NCBI GenBank assembly: GCA_021797365.1
Contig: JAJZZU010000173.1
Span: forward strand, 1 to 6,078
Origin: Pseudomonadota bacterium
Lineage (GTDB): Bacteria; Pseudomonadota; Gammaproteobacteria; Acidiferrobacterales; Acidiferrobacteraceae
DNA length: 6,078 nucleotides
Direction of reading: 5' to 3'
Position numbers and translations under genes: made by a program. The notes under the pieces are model-generated. The model saw nothing but the letters and a program-made list of their open reading frames with translations, was not told the origin of the DNA and did no database searches. Below are positions 1 to 5,672 of this stretch, one piece after another; the first letter of the stretch is position 1, and each line of letters opens with the position of its first letter.

Positions 1-807
1 TTCGAGCCCCCTGGCCTCGGACAGGCTGGCGCGTGCCTGCGCCCATAGGGTTTTGGCGAGATCGAGATCGGTTATGGGCTTTAGGTGGGCCTGATACAGG
101 CGGCGGGCGGCGATATAGACGCGCCGGGCCTCTCGGACATCGTAACGGTAAATCGCAACGTCCTGGTGGGCTTCGGCTAGGTCATAGTAGCGATCGGCCA
201 CCGCCAGGGCAATTTGCTGAATGGTATCGTCGACGTTATAGCGTGCCGCGAGGAAGGCGGCCCGCGCCTTCGCCACATAGGCACGGCGGTATCCGAAATG
301 AAACAGCACCTCGTCGAGAGACAAGGTGCTGTTTAGCCCGTTTGCCGGGCCCACGGAGGCCGCGGTTCCACGTACGATGGTGGCGCTGCGTTGCGCCGCG
401 AAGACGCCATTTACGGACGGGAGCCAGACACTCTTGGCCACGCCGAGCGCCGCGGCCTCGGCGCGCCATTCTTGCCAGGCGATGGCTGTGCGCGGATTGT
501 GGCGCAGGGCCCAGGCGGTGAGGGCGGGCAGGGAGCGCAAATCGGCCAACAGGGCGCGCGGGGGTCGCTTGGGTATGCGCATCCGCGGCAGGTGATGGCG
601 CCCCGGGCTGTAGGTCCCGGGCGGCGCTATGCGGGTCATGAGCCCCCACGGGTCATCGAGGATACCGGGGGTGACGGATCGCCCGTGGGCGGCGGCCGAG
701 CCGGCACCGGTCATGACCAGCGAGGCGAGTACGAGCGCGTATCCCACGCGGCGCGGCCCTTGGGGCCTTTGAGCCCGATCCCCCGGGATGCGCATGCGCT
801 CAGGCAT
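1..807 (-). CDS. TolC-family outer-membrane channel protein (partial, runs off the left edge)
   Basis: This reads as the N-terminal 269 codons of an outer-membrane efflux/secretion channel, the exit duct of a tripartite type I secretion system. A basic stretch (QGPRR) precedes a hydrophobic segment at about residues 22-38 and ends in SAAA-HG, a signal peptide likely cut after residue 40. Residues 96-130 (LRHNP to WLPSV) match the first helical part of the OEP fold. LSLDEVLFHFG at 162-172 matches the recurrent TolC 'Lxq.LFdfG' element. A long amphipathic helix follows (about 195-267, with ADRYYDLAEAH and ITDLDLAKTLWAQARASL). Family members are usually about 420-500 residues, so roughly half is missing off the window. 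I chose the ATG at 805-807, which overlaps the end of the ABC gene by 8 bases. The ATG at 793-795 is in frame and possible, as is TTG at 814-816, which has GAGG upstream. It is co-oriented with the exporter genes and is probably its dedicated outer-membrane partner. Confidence 0.85.
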   Translation of the reverse strand, partial: MPERMRIPGDRAQRPQGPRRVGYALVLASLVMTGAGSAAAHGRSVTPGILDDPWGLMTRIAPPGTYSPGRHHLPRMRIPKRPPRALLADLRSLPALTAWALRHNPRTAIAWQEWRAEAAALGVAKSVWLPSVNGVFAAQRSATIVRGTAASVGPANGLNSTLSLDEVLFHFGYRRAYVAKARAAFLAARYNVDDTIQQIALAVADRYYDLAEAHQDVAIYRYDVREARRVYIAARRLYQAHLKPITDLDLAKTLWAQARASLSEARGLE

Positions 808-2956
808 CGGTGGCAAGCTGTACCTCGTCCTGCCGATAGCTGTCCCGGGAGACGGCCGTGAGAACGCCCTGATCGAGGCGATAGATATGATCGCACTGGG
901 CGATCGTTTCCCGCCTGTGGGCGATATGGATACGCGTCACTCCAAGGGCGCGCAGGTGGTCGTTGACCGTCTGCTCGCGAAGGGTATCGAGATGGCTCGT
1001 GGCCTCATCCAGGATCAAGAGCCGCGGACACCGCAAGAGGGTGCGCGCGAGTAATATGCGTTGTTTTTGCCCGTCGGACAGCACCGATCCCATGTCGCCG
1101 ACGAGGGTCTCATAGCCCATGGGCATGGCGATGACATCGTCGTGGATGGCGGCCTGCTGGCAGGCCGTGACAATATCGTCGAGAGACGCGTCGGGGTATC
1201 CAAAGGCGATGTTGTCGGCGATGGTGCCGGCAAACAGGGGATCGGACTGCAATACGCAGCCGACCATGCGGCGGTAGCGGGCGAGACCCAATTGGCGAAT
1301 GTCGATGCCACCGAGCAAGATCTCGCCGGCGGTGGGTGTCATCAAGCCGAGCAGCAGCTTGGCCAGGGTGGACTTGCCGCTGCCCGAGAGGCCTACGATC
1401 GCCACCGCGCTTCCGGGCTCGACGGTGAGGTCGATGTGACGCAGGATCCAGGGGTCGGACTGCGCGTAGCGAAACGCAAGCCCGCTGACTGTGAGCCGCG
1501 GGCCCGGATCGGGTCCGGCATAGGCGCCCTCGATGGCCTCTTCGGGCGGTGTCAAGGCAAGGTCGGCCAAGCGTTCGCCGTAGAGACGCAGCATCCGGAA
1601 CTCCATGACGATGTTCACGAGTGTGTCGCCGCGGGTGAGGAATTGGCTCGCGAAAAGCGAGTAGGTCACGAGCATGCCCACCGTGAACGCCCCGCGCATG
1701 ACCATGAGCGCCGCGATCCAGATGACCACCACGTGCCCCACGCCCATCAGAAACTGCTGGCTGGCGTGGGACAGCGCGCTCAATTGCTGGACGCGGACAT
1801 CCTCGTTCGTGGAGTCGACGACGAGGTGGGCAAATTGCGCGGCTCGCCGGCCCTCGCCGTTGAAGAGCTTTATGGATCGAGTGCCGCGCAGGGATTCCAG
1901 TAGATAGGTCTGTTGTCTTGCGAGGGCGTGGATATGGCGCTCGGTGGCGTCCCGTAGCGGCCGATACATCACCCAGCGCGCGGTGAGATAGAGCAGGAAT
2001 ACGGTCAACACGAGAATCGTAAGATTCACGCTATAGACGGCGAGGACGACGACGATGGCCACGGCCATGACACCGTCGAGAAGCGCCGACACCGAATGGG
2101 TCGTGATCGTTTTCTGGATATTACGGATGGCGTCATAGCGCGATACGATGTCGCCGATGTGGCGTTTCTCGTAGAACGTCTGCGGCAACCGCATCATATG
2201 GGAAAACAGGTTGGTGGCCCATTGCGACCCGACGATGGCATTGACGTGAATGACGACCCACGAGCGCGCCATGGAAAAGAGCGCGGAAAAGATCGTGACG
2301 GCGATATAGGCAACGCCCAGCAACGTGAGTAGGTGGTGGTCATTGATGACCAGGACACGGTCAATGAGCCACTGCATGAAAAACGGCCCCAGGAGGCCCA
2401 GGATCTCCAAGGTCGAGGACAGCGCCAGGACGCGTGCGATAGCGCCTCCAAGCCCGCGGGTCGGCCCGATCAGGGTGCGCCAGGAGACCGGGGTCTTGTG
2501 TGTCGCCGGACGGAAGTCTGGGGCGGGAACGAGTTCCAGGGCGATTCCGGTGAAGGCGTTCGAGATCTCCGATTGCGATACGAAGCGGGCCCCGCGCGCG
2601 GGGTCACGGATGACGGCGCCCCGCTTGGTGAGTCGTTCGAGCACCACGTAGTGATTCATCTCCCAATGAAGGATGCAGGGCAACCGCAGGTGATGGAAAT
2701 CCGAAGGCTCGATGCGTAGGGCGCGGGCATCGAGATGGCAGTCCCTCGCCATCTGCATCAGGCGCCCAAGACCCGTGCCCTTCAGAGAGACCCCAAAGCG
2801 CCGGCGCATGGTGGCGATATCACTCTGATAACCGTGGAAGGCCGCGACCATGACCAGACACGCCAGGCCGCATTCCGAGATCTCGGACTGAAGGATGGTC
2901 GGCATCGGTCGCCGGAACCCAAGGCGCAGATGACCGGCAAGCTCGGCGGGTCTCAT
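800..2956 (-). CDS. C39-peptidase bacteriocin-processing ABC exporter (CvaB-type PCAT)
   Basis: This 718-residue inner-membrane half-transporter has the three-part layout of peptidase-containing ABC exporters, which cut double-glycine leaders in the cytoplasm and export the core using ATP. The C39 protease is at about 1-140: oxyanion Gln23 and nucleophile Cys29 in LQSEISECGLAC, His102 in MNHYVVL, and Asp118 in IRDPARG, so the active site looks intact. The transmembrane domain covers about 165-460 with hydrophobic segments near 172-197, 212-232, 292-330 and 403-425. The nucleotide-binding domain has Walker A GLSGSGKST (522-530), Q-loop Gln570, signature LSDGQKQR (626-633), Walker B RLLILDE (645-651) and switch His680. 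The signature carries Asp where LSGGQ is usual. The start ATG overlaps the HlyD stop as ATGA, with AGGA eight bases upstream (2965-2968). Length is normal for the family. The upstream double-glycine precursor is its evident substrate. Confidence 0.96.
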   Translation of the reverse strand: MRPAELAGHLRLGFRRPMPTILQSEISECGLACLVMVAAFHGYQSDIATMRRRFGVSLKGTGLGRLMQMARDCHLDARALRIEPSDFHHLRLPCILHWEMNHYVVLERLTKRGAVIRDPARGARFVSQSEISNAFTGIALELVPAPDFRPATHKTPVSWRTLIGPTRGLGGAIARVLALSSTLEILGLLGPFFMQWLIDRVLVINDHHLLTLLGVAYIAVTIFSALFSMARSWVVIHVNAIVGSQWATNLFSHMMRLPQTFYEKRHIGDIVSRYDAIRNIQKTITTHSVSALLDGVMAVAIVVVLAVYSVNLTILVLTVFLLYLTARWVMYRPLRDATERHIHALARQQTYLLESLRGTRSIKLFNGEGRRAAQFAHLVVDSTNEDVRVQQLSALSHASQQFLMGVGHVVVIWIAALMVMRGAFTVGMLVTYSLFASQFLTRGDTLVNIVMEFRMLRLYGERLADLALTPPEEAIEGAYAGPDPGPRLTVSGLAFRYAQSDPWILRHIDLTVEPGSAVAIVGLSGSGKSTLAKLLLGLMTPTAGEILLGGIDIRQLGLARYRRMVGCVLQSDPLFAGTIADNIAFGYPDASLDDIVTACQQAAIHDDVIAMPMGYETLVGDMGSVLSDGQKQRILLARTLLRCPRLLILDEATSHLDTLREQTVNDHLRALGVTRIHIAHRRETIAQCDHIYRLDQGVLTAVSRDSYRQDEVQLATDA

Positions 2957-4314
2957 GACCGCGGTCCTGGTGGCGGGGGTATGACTTTAGCCGGTGCCGC
3001 GATCGCGACGGTGCGGGTGGCGGGGGGCGGACGATGCGCCGCTTTGTGATCGGTCTGGAGAGGGCCATAGATGGGGTCGATGGCCCACTGGAAGAGGCGT
3101 TGGCGGCTTAGGGGGATTTCGGCCGTGACCGGCATCCCCGGGCGTAGAGGGCGCCGCTGTCCGTTGACCGTGATGACGGTGCGCCGCAACGCCACTTGCA
3201 CGGGATAAAGGGGGCTGGCATTCGGGTGCCAGGCGATGCGCCGTGATTCGCTGCGTGTGAGCGCGCTATAGGACACACTCCTTACGGTACCGTGAAAGGC
3301 GCCAAACTCCTGGTATGGAAATGCCGCATAGTGCAGGAGAACTGGTGATCCGGGATGCAGGAAAGAGACCGCCGTGGCGGGCACCAGGAGCCGGGCCATG
3401 AGTGCGTCATGGCGGCCGACGATGGTCAGCAGCGTACGGCCTTTGGTCACCGCCTGTCCGACATGGACGGCGAGGTTGGCGATCACACCGCTACGGGGCG
3501 CGAGCACCGTGAGAGTATGGTTGGCGAAAGCCTGTGCCATGGCGCGACGGATCGCCTGGAGGTGCGCTTCGGTGCGCGACTCATGGCGTGCGCGGGTAAG
3601 CGGCAAGGCCATGAGCTCATGGCGTGTCGCACGCAGTTTGTCGGCGAGCGCCTGGCGCTCACGTGCCACGTGCGCCCATTGGGCGTGGGCATTCAACACC
3701 GCGAGGCGCTGTTGCTCGAGGATAGGGTCAGACACCAGGCCGCGGGCCTGGACGCTCAGGAAATCCTTCAGGACGCGCCTGGTATCGACGATGTCCTGGG
3801 CGCGGATACGCAGCTCGCGGCTGGTTTGCGCGTACTGCGCGCGCAGGTCCTGAAGGCGGTCCTGCAGGGTCTTGCGCTGTATGATTGCAAGCGACGCGTC
3901 GCGCTGAATATCGCGGGTCAGTAGGCGGCGTTCGTCGACCAGTGAATCCCGGATGATCCGGTCGACGGGGCCGAGCGCTGGGCTGAACGGTCTTTGCGAG
4001 ACGGTCAATAGCGGCCGCCCGGTTGTGACGTCCTGACCCAGGTGGACCATGAGATGCGTGGCGGTCCCGGTGAGCGGTGCGCGAATAGACAACACTCCAC
4101 CACGAGGCACCAAGGTACCGCGCGCCTTCAAGTGGCTGGTATAGCGCCCGAAAACGAGGAACGCCACAAGGGTCAGGGCAAAAAGGGCCGCCGACCAGGC
4201 CAATAGGCGATGACTTGCCGGAGCACGCACCGTGATCGTGCCGATCCAGGACGATTCGACGCGGGTTCGCGCCTGCCGACGATAAAGGGGAGGAGGGGCA
4301 TTTGCGGGAGTCAT
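2953..4314 (-). CDS. HlyD/CvaA-family periplasmic adaptor for bacteriocin export
   Basis: This 453-residue membrane-fusion protein should bridge the inner-membrane ABC exporter and the TolC channel. A short cytoplasmic N-terminus with LYRRQA (10-15) leads to one transmembrane helix at about 37-55. The two half-motifs of a lipoyl/barrel-sandwich domain lie at about 73-105 (IRAPLTGTATHLMVHLGQDV) and 268-297 (LTVLAPRSGVIANLAVHVGQ), and they enclose a long charged helical hairpin (about 115-262). A beta-barrel region follows, with the family's PGMPVTAEI motif (392-400) and QRLFQWAIDPIYGPL near the end. The last 30 or so residues form an unusual Pro/Ala-rich tail. TAA lies immediately upstream in frame (4318-4320), so this ATG is the first possible start. 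No convincing Shine-Dalgarno site precedes it. It overlaps the ABC gene by four bases (ATGA) and follows the precursor gene by 287 bases. Confidence 0.94.
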   Translation of the reverse strand: MTPANAPPPLYRRQARTRVESSWIGTITVRAPASHRLLAWSAALFALTLVAFLVFGRYTSHLKARGTLVPRGGVLSIRAPLTGTATHLMVHLGQDVTTGRPLLTVSQRPFSPALGPVDRIIRDSLVDERRLLTRDIQRDASLAIIQRKTLQDRLQDLRAQYAQTSRELRIRAQDIVDTRRVLKDFLSVQARGLVSDPILEQQRLAVLNAHAQWAHVARERQALADKLRATRHELMALPLTRARHESRTEAHLQAIRRAMAQAFANHTLTVLAPRSGVIANLAVHVGQAVTKGRTLLTIVGRHDALMARLLVPATAVSFLHPGSPVLLHYAAFPYQEFGAFHGTVRSVSYSALTRSESRRIAWHPNASPLYPVQVALRRTVITVNGQRRPLRPGMPVTAEIPLSRQRLFQWAIDPIYGPLQTDHKAAHRPPPATRTVAIAAPAKVIPPPPGPRS

Positions 4315-4518
4315 GCGTTATGTGCGCACCGACGGCTCCGGGGGTGAGATTGAACCGGCCCGCCATGGGCGCATTTCGAGTCGTGCATTCGTCTATGACG
4401 GGTTGCTAAGGATCGCGCGACGCTTGGCCTCGCGTCCGAAGCTCAGGTATCGGCGGTGGATGTGCGGCGCGCGCCGCGTGGCGACGGCCTGTGATCCTCC
4501 GCCGAGCCAAGAGTGGAG

Positions 4519-4549
4519 ACGCAAGCCGCCCTCCGCTGGCAGCTTGCGT
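4519..4549 (-). repeat. Second tandem inverted repeat / RNA hairpin
   Basis: A perfect eight-base inverted repeat: ACGCAAGC (4542-4549) and GCTTGCGT (4519-4526), read on the minus strand, with the 15-base loop TGCCAGCGGAGGGCG. It follows the first hairpin after a single base. Its loop contains almost the same sequence as the first loop (GCCAGCGGAGG against GCCAGCGAGG). No T tract follows. Confidence 0.65.
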
Positions 4550-4550
4550 T

Positions 4551-4582
4551 GCCGGCCGCACCCTCGCTGGCGTGCGGCCGGC
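4551..4582 (-). repeat. Inverted repeat / RNA hairpin just after the precursor gene
   Basis: A perfect 11-base inverted repeat: GCCGGCCGCAC (4572-4582) and GTGCGGCCGGC (4551-4561), read on the minus strand, enclose the ten-base loop GCCAGCGAGG. It starts 19 bases after the precursor stop codon. No T tract follows, so it is not a simple intrinsic terminator. It is better explained as a pause, a partial (Rho-dependent) attenuation site or a 3'-end stabiliser that lets peptide mRNA accumulate above exporter mRNA. Confidence 0.75.
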
Positions 4583-4601
4583 CAGTGCTACACGTCCCTG
4601 T

Positions 4602-4796
4602 TCAGAGTTTTCCGAGCACGCCGCCGACGGCAGTACCGACCAGCGAGAGTGTGGGAGTGACGATACCCGTGGTGCTGACGCCCACGCCTACGATCGGCAT
4701 GCCGACCGCATCAACGCTGACGCCAACACTCGCGCCCCCCGATACCTGGGCGATCTCTTCCTGGCTGAGTTCTCTGATGGAATGCGTGTTGTCCAT
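4602..4796 (-). CDS. Double-glycine-leader bacteriocin (class II microcin-like) precursor
   Basis: This 64-residue precursor is the likely cargo of the adjoining exporter. The leader (residues 1-21) contains RELSQEEIAQVSGG and fits the double-glycine consensus at every key place: Leu at -12, Glu at -8, Ile at -7, Val at -4 and Gly-Gly at -2/-1. Cleavage should fall after Gly21. The 43-residue core begins ASVGVSVDAV and ends AVGGVLGKL. It has 9 Gly and 11 Val, no Cys, no aromatic residue, one Asp and one Lys, so it is near neutral, strongly hydrophobic and cannot form disulfides. GxxxG spacings occur near its end (GTAVG, GGVLG). A strong AAGGAG site lies six bases before ATG, much better than those of the downstream genes. 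I do not recognise the core as any named microcin. Antibacterial action is inferred from leader and context; a signalling peptide is an alternative. Confidence 0.88.
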   Translation of the reverse strand: MDNTHSIRELSQEEIAQVSGGASVGVSVDAVGMPIVGVGVSTTGIVTPTLSLVGTAVGGVLGKL

Positions 4797-4802
4797 GAAT
4801 AG

Positions 4803-4808
4803 CTCCTT
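4803..4808 (-). promoter_or_regulatory. Strong ribosome binding site of the precursor gene
   Basis: AAGGAG on the minus strand lies six bases upstream of the ATG at 4794-4796. It fixes the start of the small precursor gene. It also suggests that the peptide is translated more efficiently than the HlyD-type adaptor, which has no clear site. Confidence 0.85.
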
Positions 4809-4859
4809 GCATTGATTGCTGACATTGTCCGTGTCTATATGGATGGATCGATTACTACG

Positions 4860-4881
4860 CAGACGATGGAATAATCGCCTG
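4860..4881 (-). promoter_or_regulatory. Dyad/stem-loop at the predicted transcript 5' end
   Basis: On the minus strand, CAGGCGAT (4874-4881) and ATCGTCTG (4860-4867) flank a six-base loop. As RNA all eight positions pair, one as G-U. The dyad begins about where transcription from the predicted promoter would start, so it could be an operator or a 5'-terminal stem-loop that stabilises the message. Read on the plus strand, the same stem (with one A-C mismatch) is followed four bases later by seven T (4886-4892), so it might act as a weak intrinsic terminator of antisense transcription. No plus-strand gene obviously needs one. Confidence 0.45.
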
Positions 4882-4887
4882 TGGGTT

Positions 4888-4917
4888 TTTTTAACACCGC
4901 ATCAAAGGGGCTGTCAA
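4888..4917 (-). promoter_or_regulatory. Predicted sigma70-type promoter of the bacteriocin operon
   Basis: A perfect -35 hexamer TTGACA lies at 4912-4917 (minus strand). Seventeen bases later comes TTAAAA (4889-4894). One base further on, TAAAAA (4888-4893) sits behind a TGn extension with an 18-base spacer and matches TATAAT at four positions. Transcription would start near 4881, giving a leader of about 85 bases before the precursor ATG. Positions 4801-4920 contain 55 G/C in 120 (46%), well below the surrounding coding DNA, as expected of a promoter region. The -10 is only moderate. An alternative weak -10 (TATAGA, 4834-4839) has no good -35. Confidence 0.5.
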
Positions 4918-5005
4918 TGCCGGGCAAGCGTCTAATGGGATGGGTGGCCCGTTGCGCCGGACATGCGGTCTTGGGCATGGTGCGGCCGGCGGCCGTTGCG
5001 GATGT

Positions 5006-5672
5006 TCAAGACATTGCGCAGACCGCGCGCGATGCGCGATATGCCGATCGTTTTGAGCGGCATGTTGTCGAAGGGCTGCCCCTCCCGGTTGGTGTGCGAA
5101 GGAGAAACTCCGGATGTGGCCGAGCACCTGATGTGATGGTGTGGATGACGTCGCGATGCATGGTGACAGCGGTGGCGCATCGGGGCGCAAGGGGTTCGGC
5201 ATACGGAGAAGGGGCGATTTCGCCAAAGGCATGGCAAACGGCAGGCCAAAGGTTTGGCGAGAGCCGCGCGGCGCCGGTTGCGGCTTTGCGGCCGAGGGTT
5301 TTTGCGATCCGATCGCTCTCGGCCTGGTGGCGCGCCAGCCGCTCTTCGGGGGTGAGACCCTCGGCTTTGATGTGCGCCTCGGTACTATAGACCTCGCGTA
5401 AAGTCTCGAGCACGAAGCGCGCCTAGTCCGGGAAGGCCTCGATCAGTTCGACCGACTTACGCCGGGCGTGCGCGAGACACGAGGACATCACCGTATCGAA
5501 GCCCTCGGGGGCGTTGCGCGACAGGCCATCGCACATCTGGATCGGGGCCGGCAGGTCGGCCGCGCGGTGGCGTAACACCACCGCCAGATTCTCGCCGGCG
5601 TGGCGGACGCCGGTGAAGAAGAGCGCGATCTGGCCTCCCTCCCCGGTGGCGACTAAGCCGCCAAGGTGGCTT
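5006..5672 (-). pseudogene. IS66-family transposase remnant (5'-truncated, amber-interrupted)
   Basis: One minus-strand frame carries recognisable IS66 transposase sequence: GLVATGEGGQIALFFTG, HAGENLAVVLRHRAADL, PIQMCDGLSRN, LAHARRKSVELIEAFPD and then, after an in-frame TAG (5423-5425), VLETLREVYSTEAH and GLTPEERLARHQAESD. The amber replaces one codon without shifting the frame. RRKS stands where the family usually has RRKF. Similarity fades beyond about 5290. A weak PFDNMPLKTIG, resembling the C-terminal PLDNN motif, appears in a different frame near 5050, which suggests a frameshift. IS66 transposases are normally about 500 residues. The N-terminal part is missing because IstB sequence begins at about 5672. 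The gene is dead; it may simply be a scar of past transposition beside the operon promoter. Confidence 0.8.

Larger units (their letters stand above)
4315..4601 (-). other. Spacer between precursor and adaptor genes
   Basis: These 287 bases hold the two tandem hairpins described separately, a 14-base perfect palindrome GCGGCGCGCGCCGC (4464-4477), and no convincing gene. I looked on the minus strand for a second double-glycine peptide or a small membrane immunity protein and found neither. A 25-codon reading frame (4311-4388) ends in TGA overlapping the adaptor ATG but has no Shine-Dalgarno site. The lack of a clear start signal for the adaptor gene makes control by transcript structure here plausible. 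Confidence 0.6.
4835..5005. other. Degenerate region between IS66 remnant and operon promoter
   Basis: No supported gene. The minus strand continues the IS66 frame past a TGA (5006-5008) as an open stretch to TAG (4835-4837), including a 47-codon frame from ATG 4978. It lacks a Shine-Dalgarno site, is not recognisable and overlaps the predicted promoter. The right part is probably decayed insertion-sequence DNA; the left part is the operon's promoter region. I see no IS66 terminal repeat or target-site duplication. Confidence 0.5.

Noticed and set aside
236..649. Minus-strand 137-codon frame overlapping the TolC gene
   Set aside because: Arg/Pro-rich alternate frame. The TolC frame in the same strand has a signal peptide and OEP motifs and stays open to the window edge.
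1061..1903. Long plus-strand open frame of 280 codons opposite the ABC exporter
   Set aside because: It is antisense to a gene with intact C39 and ABC motifs. Its protein is composition-driven (Gly/Asp/Val/His rich) with no domain, as expected of a shadow frame in high-GC DNA.
3355..3924. Plus-strand open frames opposite the HlyD adaptor
   Set aside because: Complement-strand shadows of a well-supported gene; no recognisable domain or start signal.
4551..4582. Intrinsic terminator after the precursor gene
   Set aside because: The stem is strong, but no run of T follows on the minus strand, so Rho-independent termination is not supported.
4313..4802. Plus-strand open frames opposite the precursor and spacer
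   Set aside because: They run antisense to the precursor gene, lack Shine-Dalgarno sites and encode low-complexity, unrecognisable proteins.
4835..4978. Minus-strand 47-codon frame ending just before the precursor
   Set aside because: It continues the frame of the decayed transposase, has no ribosome binding site, overlaps the predicted promoter and is not recognisable as an immunity protein.
4881..5390. Plus-strand 169-codon frame across the IS66 remnant
   Set aside because: It begins inside the predicted minus-strand promoter, has no Shine-Dalgarno site and lies antisense to transposase-derived sequence.
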